64,000 nucleotides of DNA, taken from contig NC_051440.1 of NCBI RefSeq assembly GCF_001649575.2, positions 24,455,813 to 24,519,812 of the forward strand, read 5' to 3'. Shown here piece by piece: positions 25,050 through 35,676 of this stretch (positions within the stretch are counted from its first letter, which is position 1; every line of letters starts with the position of its first letter). Below the pieces are notes generated by a model. It was not told the origin of the DNA. It saw only the letters and a program-made list of their open reading frames with translations, and made no database searches. The DNA is from Kryptolebias marmoratus (taxonomy: Eukaryota > Chordata > Actinopteri > Cyprinodontiformes > Rivulidae). Both the position numbers and the translations under genes were made by a program.

Positions 25050-25330
25050 GTGGTGCAGCACTCACGCCAAGGTGAGCCAGTGGCACATGAAAGATTGATC
25101 ACCAGCCTTGGTCATGCTTTCTGCCACGATGAGCTGAGTGCCCCCCCCCCCCACGCTGGCTGAATGATGATGGATCTGCTGAAGGTTTTCACTTGTTTAT
25201 TTTTGTCTTTTTATTTGTCGGTTGATTTACAGCTGAGGATACAAGCCAGTGGCACCAGTGGCAGTTAACTTCTTGTTTGATTAATGAGATTGATTTTGCT
25301 AAGCGCAGCATTGTGTCTTTGGCTGCATCA
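25050..25330 (+). repeat. Duplicated intergenic block, copy 2 (left of gene C)
   Basis: Homologous to 21,004-21,290, with a run of 14 or so C bases (25,141-25,152) inserted. The plus-strand frame 25,164-25,268 starts MMMDLLKVFTCLFLSFYLS and stops after 34 codons. The block lies 2.2 kb beyond the gene C stop, whereas copy 1 lies 0.8 kb beyond the gene B stop, so the tandem unit probably included both gene and block. Confidence 0.6.
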
Positions 25331-27220
25331 TCAACTTCACAAATGACGCTGGCAGGTTAAACCTGAGGTAAAGTCAAACCTGGTTACGTACTTACTGCAC
25401 ATGTGCCATTACAGTCACACTGATGAAAAATACATTTTAAACTTAAAGAAATAGTCTGGACAGAGAAAACAGAGAAAAGAGCAGAAGTCTTCAGCTGTGC
25501 TAAGCTAAATAGTAGCCAAACAAGGGCTCTTTTAATCCTTTTTTTCAGGCTAATACAGCAATGGTTTCTTAGAAATGGCATACTGGTGTGAAAGAATGCT
25601 GTATTAGCTAATAGTAAACCTCTTCACTTTTGCATGACACCATTTCTTTAATTTGTCTCTGTTTTCCTAACCGGACAACATCCATGTTATGGTGCAAATG
25701 TATATAAAAAAAAAAAAAAAACTGTTACATGCCGGCTGGGAGTAGAATAAACTTTTGGACTGACCATCGCATACACATGGTCTGTGTGAGGTTGTTACAA
25801 AAACAACAAACTTAAAAACAGTGTCATGCAAAAGTGTAGATGTTTATTATTATTTGAGAAAAAGTTTTCTAAGCCTGAAAAGTTAAAAAGTTAGGTGTGG
25901 ACAGACATTTTCAACAAGACCAAAACTGATAACAACAATGAAACTACTAGGTAAAATAAAGAGCTGACATTATCACTCCTGGCCTGCTGCAGAAACCATT
26001 TTAACTTTCTTCATCATACATTTTGTGCTTTCACTTTTTTTATCAGATAGAATAAAACCTCTTAATGTTTTCAGCGTTTTGTCTTAAAACAAAGAACCCT
26101 AAAATAGAAATTATTAGCTTATTGCAGCAGTTCTATGTAAACGATAACCAGCCTTTCTGAATAATGTGTGTTAATTTATATTACAGTAAGGGTTATATAG
26201 TGTGCAGCACTGTGACACCGTTACTGATCATAAATCAATGTTTCATAAACTTTTGATTCTGATTTTATTTTAAAACACTTAGATGACTGAATGAAGTAGT
26301 GCAATAGTTTAAATATAAACAGACAAAAGATTTAAAGCAGATAAAAAATAAAACAGTTAATATACAAGATAAAATAAGTGCTATGTATCCTAACCTGTTT
26401 GAGCACTGAAACCAGCAGGGGGCGCCAAAGTACACACTTTGTAATGTCAAAACCTTATTTCCAATTATTCACCAACTCACTTTCTCCATGTTTTCTAATT
26501 TATAATCAAACAATTCACAAGTAACTGATTGGATAATTAAACTCTTTTGGGTTATGTTACTTTAAATCAACCATGCAGAAAATACAAAAATGTTTTAATA
26601 CATTTCATAACTTTAAAGCATTTTAGTATTCAGGACATTTGATGTTGCTTGTAATTACGCCACTGTTTTATTTTAAAGGTAGTTATTTTATGATTACGTT
26701 TGACAGCTGTAGCTGCATTTTCTTTTTTTAAACAAGTATAGTTGTGTCAAACTTTTAGATCAGAGGTTTCCCAAAAATAAAAACAAAAAGCCTGAAATTT
26801 GCAGCCAAAACTTTACCTTCAGAGAGTTTTCCTCTTTTAAGAAAAATCATATGAAAGTCACCATTTTAGACAACACTTGGGTATAGTTTATAGCTTAATT
26901 TAAATTTGAGTCTTTGGATTTTATATTGCCATTATTTAATAAATGCATGAATTTAAGGACCTTTAATTACCTCTTGTGCAAACAAGCAGACATTACTAAA
27001 CAGGATTGGGCTTTTTGGTAAGCTCACAGGTAAAAGGAAGCCAAAAAAAAAAAATAAAAAAAAAAATTGTATAAGTCTATCAGGTGTTGCATAAGAGAAA
27101 AAAAAAAATGACTTTACTGTGAACCATCAAACTCATACATCAAGAGCTAGATTTTGGATAACTGCGAGCTACACTGTTCAGTTTTATTCTTAAACACCAA
27201 TAAGTCAGATGCCAGTTAAA
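25331..27220. other. Intergenic interval left of gene C
   Basis: No supported gene. The interval has a poly-A run at about 25,707-25,722, an A-rich stretch at 27,042-27,067, and a small 'GCAGGGGGCGCCA' string at 26,417 typical of SINE or LINE debris. Two AATAAA strings on the minus strand near 27,185 and 27,225 are good poly-A signals for gene C, giving a 3' UTR of about 275-315 nt. Confidence 0.5.
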
Positions 27221-27499
27221 TAATTTATTGCAAACATTTTTTCACTCAAGATTCAAACTGGGATACAGAGGCTTCAAGGTGGTTTTCAGCTGGAGCTCAG
27301 GATCAGGTTATTTTGAAGACAGATGAACTTTTTAGCCTTTACCTCAGTCATGTCCTGAATTTCCTTTTAGACACTTCATCCCAAACCTTAGTTTAGATTT
27401 TAATCATGTCCTTTGCATCTTGGATTCCATTTACACGTCACTGGGTAAAAGGACAGTTTGCCATCAGGTGTTATTGGATTAGTTTTTTTTTTTTTTTTT

Positions 27500-28648
27500 T
27501 TAAAGGCGCCTCAAAATATTACGCAAGACCCAAGACTTAAGTTTTGGAAGGCCTGGCAGACGATGGTGGTGAGGTCTGTGGTGCAGACCCAGGCCAAGAG
27601 GTTTCTGTGGACGTGGGTGGTATGGTTTTGGACAATGATGGTGCGGCGGGCAGTGGGGAGGCAGATGGTGAGGCCCCACACCAGGAGGTTTCGGTGGATG
27701 CTGATGGTGGGGCCCCACACCAGGAGGTTTCGGTGGATGCTGATGGTGGGGCCCCACACCAGGAGGTTTCGGTGGATGCTGATGGTGGGGCCCCACACCA
27801 GGAGGTTTCGGTGGATGCTGATGGTGGGGCCCCACACCAGGAGGTTTCGGTGGATGCTGATGGTGGGGCCCCACACCAGGAGGTTTCGGTGGATGCTGAT
27901 GGTGGGGCCCCACACCAGGAGGTTTCGGTGGATGCTGATGGTGGGGCCCCACACCAGGAGGTTTCGGTGGATGCTGATGGTGGGGTCCAGGACAACGCGT
28001 CGGTGAATGGTGAGATCCCGGACAATGATGCCTGGGTGGATGGTGGTATGGGGGAACAGAGCCTTTACCTTTAAGATGGTGTGGTATGGGGACAGATGCG
28101 TAGAACATAAAACTGGGTTTTGTTCCACGGCTGCCTTTTCCTTCTTCACACTCAGATGGACGAATCCTACTACGAATCTCAAATCTGCCACCCTTTTTGT
28201 GATTATGCCAGTCTTTTGAGCAGTCTTTTCTCCCACCTTGGGAGGGACCATGGAAATTCAAAGAACGGGTTTGTGGTAACCATTTACCAGGAACTTCATC
28301 GTGTTGCTGATAGTGTCCTAAACCTTGAGCTGCAAGACAAAAAAAAGCAATCCAATTAAGAAAATAAACATGAAACTCAGTTGTAGCTACCAATGGACAC
28401 TTAATTTGTTACAAAGTCTGGACATGCATGTAAAGGCTAGTTATTAGAAATACTTTGTGGGTTGCCTTGTTCTGAGAGCTGAAACATCTCTCCAATCAAA
28501 GCTGAAGCACAGGTCACTTCAATCAGCAAATAAAACAGCAGCAGTCTGTAAAGCAAACAACATTACCTATAAGTTACTGATCTCAGTTTGCATTTTGTAA
28601 CTATACTATAATTTAAACTCCTTACCTTGTTAGGATTGCGGCAGCCAT
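27500..28648 (-). CDS. Gene C: secreted His/Pro-rich repeat paralogue, 314 aa, unrecognised
   Basis: Exons: 28648-28626 (23 nt, MAAAILT plus AG), 28545-28454 (92 nt, 12 codons longer than in A and B), 28329-27500 (830 nt with stop). The phase 2 and phase 1 introns are the same as in genes A and B. The exon 2 donor (CAAA|GTATTT) is weak but is the only one keeping phase and leader. The leader runs LLLFYLLIEVTCASA. The mature part begins basic and Gly-rich, carries the family motif FMFYASVPIPHHLKG, then eight 13-aa units PHHQHPPKPPGVG, then a His/Cys/Pro tail (PPHCPPHHHCPKP). Dense His suggests metal binding (inference). The stop codon TAA directly abuts a run of 19 or more A on the coding strand. 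Confidence 0.75.
27668..27985 (-). repeat. 39-bp tandem repeat array (8 units) coding for 13-aa His/Pro units in gene C
   Basis: Eight consecutive 39-bp units, each containing GGGGCCCCACACCAGGAGG, almost without substitutions; the first unit differs at one base (GTGAGGCCCC). The coding frame gives PHHQHPPKPPGVG. Flanking text on both sides is a diverged form of the same His/Pro theme. Near-identity points to recent expansion or homogenisation. All six frames stay mostly open across the array, which explains the long shadow frames there. Confidence 0.97.
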
Positions 28649-28704
28649 GGCAGCAGCAGGTCTCAGCTAAGTGCTGAGCTGGTCTTTAGATTGCTCCAAC
28701 TTCC

Positions 28705-28716
28705 ACAAATAAACCC
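28705..28716 (-). promoter_or_regulatory. TATA-like box upstream of gene C
   Basis: The minus strand reads GTTTATTTG 59 bp before the ATG, the same string as in gene A and at the same distance as the gene B TATA boxes. Confidence 0.4.
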
Positions 28717-28891
28717 TCCAGCTGCTCCAGCCGAAACAAAAAAAACCAACACATTCACCTTAAAGTGCAGTGAGCATAATATGCTGTCACCTTTATGTGT
28801 TTCCAACTCGCAGGTGTCTCTCAGCTGTTATCAATCTTGAATTTTAATGAGAAGTTGAGCAGAGGCATCCAAGTTGGCAAGAAGAATCTGT

Positions 28892-28937
28892 GCCTCTCAC
28901 ATGTGTGATCACTTGCTGTGATTGCCCTGGCAGAGAG
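28892..28937 (-). promoter_or_regulatory. Conserved upstream block, gene C copy
   Basis: Plus-strand text GCCTCTCACATGTGTGATCA, then TGATTGCCCTGGCAGAGAG. Aligns with gene B (GCCTCACCAGGTGTGATTGC ... GACGGAGAG) and gene A. The T-box-like site is ATGTGTGA here and a CACATG E-box replaces CAGGTG. Confidence 0.5.
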
Positions 28938-29675
28938 CAGCGACCTGTCCGTCTCTGAGGTGAGTGATCAGGGAGGACAAATCTTAGAAAAGTACTGTCA
29001 TTTGGCCACATCTGGTGGTGGGATCCAGGTCATTTGGCTCAGCTCATCAAAAAGATCTATCTTTTTTGGCTCCTCACTTAGTAGTACTTATGGAGAGCAG
29101 TTTAGGAGCTGAAAGTGCGGCCCTGATTCTGTTCTGAGGTGGCTTTTTAAGCTGCACATCTCTAGGAGCCATCATGGTCATCAGTAGCCAAAAAAACATC
29201 CTTATAAAAGCTGGATGTTTTTTAGGTAGGACATTTTTTTCCTGTAACACACCGTTGCCCTTACTTCAGGCATAAAAAATCATCTATGTTTTATGCAGCT
29301 TGTTACATAATTTAATTGTAGTTTTAGATTTCTATGTAAGACAAAAGAGTTTATCCTTCTCTCATTAAATATACTCTAGTTAGTTTGTTTTGTCAGGAAA
29401 TTATAGCTTGCGTTTACGTTTAATAATCTACTACTTTTTGTGCCAATAAAAACACATCTTCAAGCAGAATTCATTCAAGCAGAAAGAACATATTTTAGCC
29501 CTAACCATTGTATTTTCCTTACACCAGGAAGCTGAAGAAAGCTTTGAAAGATGTTTGATTTGATGTTAAATTTTGTTTGAAAAAGTAGTAACTTTTTATT
29601 TAGTTGTTTTCTTTGTGCAGTTCCTCCAGCTGCATGTGGTGACATTAGTTTACAGAATGCCAACATTGGCCTTCT

Positions 29676-30060
29676 TTAAAGGGATAGTTCAGATTTGAGG
29701 AAGTGGGTTTCTGTGAAGCTGTCAGTATCTCACCTGCTGTAGACAGTCCTCCGACAGATCTCAGTTCACAAAAATGAAAAGAGGTTGTCTTGGTGGAGGC
29801 ATGCTAACAGCTAGTTCAAGTAGAAACAAGATTTCTGCTGCATTAAAACAACTCCAGTCTCAAAGATTTCATAGAGATTTGTGCAAATTATGTTTTCTAA
29901 ACCTTTTTTTTAGTCTCTCACATTTTTACACTACAATGTTTTACATTACAAATCCAAAGATGCTGATGAATTTAATGTTGACAAGGTTATCTAGCTATAT
30001 CTAATTAGGATGCATAAGTTTTCATGTATGCATGCTGGCAAAAAAAAAATAATTAAAAAA
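29676..30060. repeat. 'AAAGGGATAGTTCAG' interspersed element
   Basis: Starts with TTTAAAGGGATAGTTCAGAT, followed by phrases such as 'CTCACCTGCTGTAGACAG' and 'AAACAACTCCAGTCTCAAAG', and ends near an A-rich stretch. A second copy begins at about 61,128. It is a common fish repeat of uncertain class. The small frame 29,774-30,004 lies within it and is not believed. Confidence 0.5.
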
Positions 30061-30234
30061 ACTGCAGAACTGCCACAGAATAACCCTCCACTGAGTAAAT
30101 AAATCAATAAACAAAAACAGAATTCATCAACAAAGGTCAGTCCAAAAGAAAACTAGGAGAAGGTTTGTAGACAAAACAATAATAATAAAAAAGTAGTTTT
30201 AACTTAAAGCCTTCACCAAGGCAACAGTGTGATT

Positions 30235-30390
30235 AAAAAATAGTGCAATCAGGATCATAATCTGGATTAATCTTGTACCGTGTTTGACATTTCCTGAAAA
30301 TTTCATGAAATTCGCTTCTTAACTTCTGAGTAATCTTGTAGACAGACAGCTGCTACCATAAACATAACCTCCTTGGCGGAGATGATAATG
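30235..30390. repeat. Interspersed-repeat tail ('CCTCCTTGGCGGAG' type)
   Basis: Contains 'CCTGAAAATTTCATGAAATT', 'AATCTTGTAGACAGACAGC' and 'AACATAACCTCCTTGGCGGA', the usual 3' section of a widespread vertebrate/teleost interspersed repeat. Non-coding. Confidence 0.55.
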
Positions 30391-30577
30391 GTTAAATCTT
30401 GTGTGTAGAACATGTTACAAAGTGTATTAAATCTGTTATTTTCCAACAAGATTCCCAAATGTAAAATTTTTTTATTTATAGAAACTATAATCTGTAAGTG
30501 AACTCCTCTTTGTTTGATTGCCTATTATACAATCTGTCAGACAGAAAGGATTAACAGGCTCACATTTGTTGTTACAG

Positions 30578-30685
30578 GTGACGAAATGTCGTGAAAGAAT
30601 GGAAAAGACTAACAAGGATCATAAGAAACTCACACGCAGAGAAACAACATGAAGCTGAAACTGATGAACAATCGACCCAGAGAAG
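30578..30685 (+). other. Candidate 5' exon of an unrecognised plus-strand gene
   Basis: Acceptor TTTGTTGTTACAG and donor GAGAAG|GTAGGT bracket 108 nt. All frames through the 5' part contain stops, but an ATG at 30,649 opens MKLKLMNNRPRE and runs out in phase 1 at the donor, as a 5' UTR plus start exon would. No protein family is recognised. Without a matching downstream exon the call rests on splice-site quality alone. Confidence 0.25.
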
Positions 30686-31374
30686 GTAGGTGTTGAACAA
30701 ACGTGGGAATGTGACGCAGACGTGAAAAGTGTTTTGTCAAATTTGTTCTGCGATCAGTTCAGATTTATTGACCCCTGAACGATAGGAAAGCCTACACACA
30801 CACACTGACACATGTCCTGGTATAAAACAGCCAAACCTTGTGGTGCAGGAAAATAACTCTGCACACATTTACCATCGCCTGTAAACATGTCAGAGTTCCC
30901 TCAGGTAGACCTGTGGGAGTGAGCTGCTGTCACTTTTAGGCTTTCAGCTCACCTCCCTCACCTGGAGGTGGAAGGGGCCCTCAGGCTAGCAAGAAAGTTT
31001 AGCTTTTTGGAAAAGTGTGGAGAAAAAAATAAAAACTTGTACTTGCTTTAGTGCAGGTATGTGTATATATATATAAAAAAAACAACACTCAAGTCTTTGT
31101 AAGACTCTCATCAAAATGAGAAAAACTGATTTTTATATTTAGCAATAAGAAACAGGGAATGGTAATCTCTTTTCTCTACCATTATTCCTATTAAATCTAT
31201 TAAATATTCCTAATTATTGTTTCTGATTTTTAATTTATTTTGGGAAGCATTAAGGTTGGAAATGTAAGGGAACATGTTAGGCACAGAAACCACCTAACTT
31301 CAGTTGTGTTGACTTGTTTTTAGTATAAAATCTGATTTTTTTGCGTTCACACTGGATCACATGAGCCTAAAAAT

Positions 31375-31425
31375 ATGGCATTAAAGGCGGCGGGCGATAT
31401 GCATTCCTTCAAGGAATACTAGGCC
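31375..31425 (+). repeat. Hairpin-ended dispersed repeat, 3' terminus only
   Basis: Retains 'AAAGGCGGCGGGCGATATGC', followed by the terminal hairpin ATTCCTTCAAGGAAT and CTAGGCC. The 5' part is missing. Confidence 0.6.
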
Positions 31426-32539
31426 CTCATCATAACTACAGTCAGTTTCAGAAAGTTGTTGGAAAGTAAAATATTTGCTGCTGAAATCACCTGAACATGA
31501 ATAAAACTCTTTTCCATGTGTTGTCTTTCCACACATTTCACCTTGTTAGTCTTTTCACGTAAGTGACTTTTAGACATTGATGGATGGTTAGTTTTTACAT
31601 CAAGCTTTAAAGAGCTGCTCTGTAGTATCAGCATGTATTTATTTAGAGATATCAAACTGTTTTGTTAGTTTTTATTATGGTTCTTTTAGCACATTGCGGC
31701 CTGTGTGAGGATACACACACTTTCATCTTAACTGTCCAAAGACAAACCCAGAAGTTTCTGTTATAATCTGTTTTGGTCTCTAAGAATGATTGGGTCACAA
31801 ATAATAATAATAATAATAAATATATATTGTGTTTGATTTGGATTCAGATTTATATTTTATGGAAGCATGCTGCCAAAACACTTGTCAAGTTTTGTCACAC
31901 ACACGGGGAGGTACAAGTCTCTGCTGAGGGAAAACAGACGGTTACAGTCTGCTGCTTCTCCAGTGGATCTGGACGTTGAGTGATTGACACACTTGTGCTG
32001 AAAAGCAACTATGTTGTACGTTGTTGAGTACTCCAGGGCAGTGTATCTCAGATAGAGATGCACTTAGCTGTGTATCTATGTGAGATAATTGTTTATTCAG
32101 TTAAACGTAGATTCTTTGTGCTGATTGATTGCGTGTTAGTTGCAAAAGCTTGTTGCAAAACTCAAAATTGTTCAGTTTGCCTTCACAGTTTAGGAGTTTT
32201 TTTTTATAGATTCAATTCACTTTTGCCAGGCAGAAGTTCCAAAAATTAACAGAGGGCTTCGGGGTTTGAACTCGTTGCCAGCTGAGCGCAGCAGAAGGCT
32301 CTGAATGCTGCACAGGCTAATGGTTCATGCAAAATGGCAGCTGCCCCACTGTCATTTTGAGTTTTGTTGTGAGGTATCTGGCCTGTGCTGAGCTGCAATC
32401 CCTTTTCGGGAAGTGGATTGTGGGCTCCTAAGCTCACGTTGTTGAAAACAACTGTATGAAGACATATATGGAGGGTTATCTGTTGCATGTCTCAAGACCC
32501 CAGCTTATCACCATCAAGGGAACTGAATGTATTTGAATC

Positions 32540-32775
32540 CATACTGTTAAAGTCCATCCCAGTGGGATGTGTGTGTGTGTGTGTGTGTTATTCTACAGCT
32601 GGGTGTGGTAAATGTTTATAAAAAGAAGCAGCCCCGAGAAGGAGGGGGGGATTTCACTGATTGGGTCAGAAATCTCGATTCTGCACAGACTTGAATCTTG
32701 GATTTTGAATAAACTCTCACTGTTCAAGAATAACTTATGTCTGTGAAGTCATTTCTTTGATCATTACATTGCTGC
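32540..32775 (+). mobile_element. Possible solo LTR
   Basis: In order on the plus strand: a GT microsatellite (32,570-32,588), TATA-like TTTATAAAAAG (32,616), a GC-rich leader, AATAAAC (about 32,708) and a T-rich end with TGTGAAGTCATTTC. This TATA / leader / poly-A-signal order within 150 bp is what LTR promoters look like. I see no gag, pol or env coding sequence and could not fix terminal TG/CA or target duplications, so this is tentative. Confidence 0.3.
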
Positions 32776-33159
32776 TGCAATTATGAAGACCCAGAAGAAC
32801 GTCCACCATTTGAAGATACTTCATTTGTAGTTCTGTGTTTCACGTTCTGTGGTTTGTTTATTACATGTTTTGTTCTCAACTAAGTTTTAGAAGGTTTGAC
32901 TGAGTGTCACTTGTCACAACTAGAAATGTACCTTCTCTACCAAACTAGACAAGATCTCTAATTCATCTTCTAAACACACCCTTAACCTTTGACTCTACCT
33001 GTTACTTCTTTGTAATAAATGAAGAAATTAAGATTTATCCATGGAAACAGTGTGTGTTCTACTTATTAGGAATTAAAGTCCTGGCACTGATAACTCTAAC
33101 CAACATCTCCTGTGATCGTTTATGAACTGTTAGTGTGTTGGTTTACTGTTTATCATAAA

Positions 33160-33530
33160 TTTTATTAATTCTAGAGGTTAATAGTGTAGATGTGCATCCA
33201 GTGATTACCTTCTGAAGTTTCATTAAACTGGTCCAGTGGTTCATAAGATATTTTGCTAACAGACAGACAAAGTTGATTCCAGTAGTTAATGGCAAAGTTT
33301 TTAACACAGATCTGAATCGATCAGTTGGAAAACTTAAGGTCAATATTTATTAAAATTGACTGAGTATAAATGTTTTTATGTTTGCTAAAATAGCTTTGCT
33401 GTGGCGGCCATATTGAATTGGATTGAATGCAACAGTTAACCATTTTTAGCTTCACGTCCAATAAATATTTCTGAAAGATTCTTAAAAATTTGTTCAGTCA
33501 TTCATGAGATATTTTGCAAATAGTACAGGC
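33160..33530 (-). repeat. Hairpin-ended dispersed repeat, two minus-strand fragments
   Basis: Plus text is reverse-complement of the family 5' end: 'CCAGTGATTACCTTCTGAAG', 'GTCCAGTGGTTCATAAGAT', then a second piece 'GGCGGCCATATTGAATTGG' to 'TCATGAGATATTTTGCAAAT'. Confidence 0.6.
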
Positions 33531-34888
33531 AAACACACAAACATGTGCACACACAAGCCTGGGAAAAATATTGCATTTTGCCATTGATGGCAGGCAAAAA
33601 TATTGATCTAAATTGTACGTATTCGTAGGACTTTGTCTGACTGGCATGACTAAATCCAAAGACCTTTTAAAGTGGCGACTCATTTTAACTTCAAATGTGG
33701 CTTTTAGGAATAAATCACACCTTTGTAGTGAGGTTTAAGGATTTTAAAACTAGATGAATGTATTCAGAAAAGGAAGTGAAATTGGGGGGAAATTAAAAAA
33801 GATGGAAAAAATTTAGGGAACTTTTAAAACCGAACGCCTTTCATCTAAATTTAAAACCTGAAGGTGACAAGCTGAAGTCACAAAGAAACCTTTCTTTTTT
33901 TTTTCTCAGAATTTTCCCTGCTGTGCTTCAGATTTTTACTTTTACTGACAGCACTTTCTTCTTAAGTGACATCTCAGAGCCAAGTAACTACCTCCGTCTC
34001 TTTTCTGATGTTTATTTGTTCCTTTTCCCTTCAGTCCTAAAATTACTTTCCAATCTCTTACTCGCTGCAGCTTTTTGCCTCTCTATGGCTTTTAAATGAT
34101 GGCGCGTGTCACCCAGAGAGCAGAGAGTTATCAGCATCTGCTCATGGTGTCATTATGGATCCCTGCACACTGCAGCTCAATCTGAATGTCGAGCTTTCTA
34201 TGAGCAGCCCAGATCTGCTGCAGACCACAAAATAATGCAGCGTGGTTGGAAATTTCTTCAACTAAGGTTGCCATCATCTTGACAAACATGGACATGTGAC
34301 CTCCAAAGGTCCCGCAGCAATTTCTGCTACCAGGATGTTGGCAGTGGCTCATCAGGGACTTGATTACAGGTTGGGTTTCATGAATCAGACGCACAAAGAG
34401 TTTGTTAGAGTCATCAGTGTTTAGAGACTCAGAAGAGGGAGGGAAACTACTCTTCACCTTTTTGAGAAATATTCTACCAAAAGACTAGGTTGATATTTTT
34501 ATTTTATCTCTTTACAGATGAAGATCTTTTAGTCACTGTTGTCTCTTTGAGTGTTTTTATCACAGATAAAAAAAAGTGAGGTCAAGGCTACATTATTAAT
34601 ATTTTTTGTTCCACTGCTGCATAAATTCTGTTTTTGTTTTTTGTATGACTGTTTTTCTTTTACAAAGCAGAGAGTTGGAACATACTGAGCAAATAGAAAA
34701 GTAAAAAAAAAATACTCTTCTTCTTCAGGCATTTGAGTAAAAAGTAAAAAAAAAAAGTGGCTGTGGGATTTTGAATGTTTGGATGTGATTGCTCTTTTTT
34801 AGAGCCATAAATTATATTTGGATTGAAAAAAATGTTGCTAATCAAATGTTTTCAGGACTGTATTGTATGGTGGAAAATGATTAAAATG

Positions 34889-35676
34889 GCAATCCCAGTT
34901 TCAAAAAAAGAGTGGACATTGAGTGAAATAATAATAAAAACAGAATGCAATGATATGCAAATCTTATAAACCCATATTTTCTTCACAATGGAACATAGTA
35001 AACATATTAAATGTTGAAACTAAGAAATTGGGCCTAGAATCCTCTGATGGATGATTTTAGCTGTTTAATAGTCCTCTGCTCGATGTCTATACCTCTCTGT
35101 ATTTCTGTCCATCATTGTTTGTATTGATGGAGCCTTTTCAGATGTGCCGACTGCCCATGCCAGAGGCATTAATGCACCCCTATACCAAAGGAGAGGCAGG
35201 CTTTTAAACTAAGCACTGATAACAGGCTGGATGGTCCCTCTCCTCTTTAGTATGGAGGACATCTGTGGTTTCCAAAATGAATTACAATTTATGATTAATC
35301 TGACCTCAGAACAGTTCTCCTCTTTGGTCCAGAGGAGACACATCTGTTCACATCTGGCTTCTTCTTTGCCTGATAGAGCTTTAAGCAGCATTTGTGGACG
35401 GCACGGTGAACTGTGTTTATAGACAGTGTTCCTGAGCAGAACAGAACCAGAACCTGGTCACCAACATCCAAGATTGACTTTCAGTCTTATCTTTGGCATA
35501 CAAAGATTTCTCCAGATTAAAAAAAATCCTTTAATGGATATCATGAACTGCAGAGTTCCACTATTTTCAGCCACAGTTGTTTGCAGATTGGTGAAACCCC
35601 ACCCATTTAAAATTTTGAGAAATTTAGCCTCTCTGAAAGTTGGCAATTAGCAACTATCTTGGAATTAGGGTTGTAT
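34889..35676. mobile_element. Degenerate teleost DNA transposon with inverted ends
   Basis: The left end CAATCCCAGTTTCAAAAAAA and the right end CTTGGAATTAGGGTTGTA are imperfect inverted repeats of the CAACCCC-A-TTCCAAAAAA type common in fish. Internal phrases (GATGTGCCGACTGCCCATGC, AATGCACCCCTATACCA, CTGACCTCAGAACAGTTCTC, GGCTTCTTCTTTGCCTGATAG, GGCACGGTGAACTGTGTTTA) match the internal, transposase-derived part of that family read antisense. Frame breaks show it is dead. The class is not assigned. Confidence 0.65.

Noticed and set aside
27668..27985. CRISPR-like direct repeat array
   Set aside because: Units are contiguous with no spacers and lie in a coding exon of a vertebrate genome.
27458..28074. 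Long plus-strand frames (176 and 182 codons) and two further minus-strand frames over the gene C array
   Set aside because: They exist only because a 39-bp unit without stops repeats eight times. The gene C frame is chosen because it joins in phase to the conserved leader exon and contains the family motif.
13772..28648. Assignment of genes A-C to the SCPP (enamel/bone) family
   Set aside because: Composition is similar (P/Q-rich, secreted), but SCPP coding introns are phase 0 and the leader sits behind a non-coding exon, whereas here the introns are phase 2 and 1 and exon 1 carries the ATG.
34131..34457. 108-codon minus-strand frame with a sensible-looking amino-acid mix
   Set aside because: No splice signals that extend it, no recognised family and no neighbour context. 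It may be a piece of old transposon. Kept out as unsupported.
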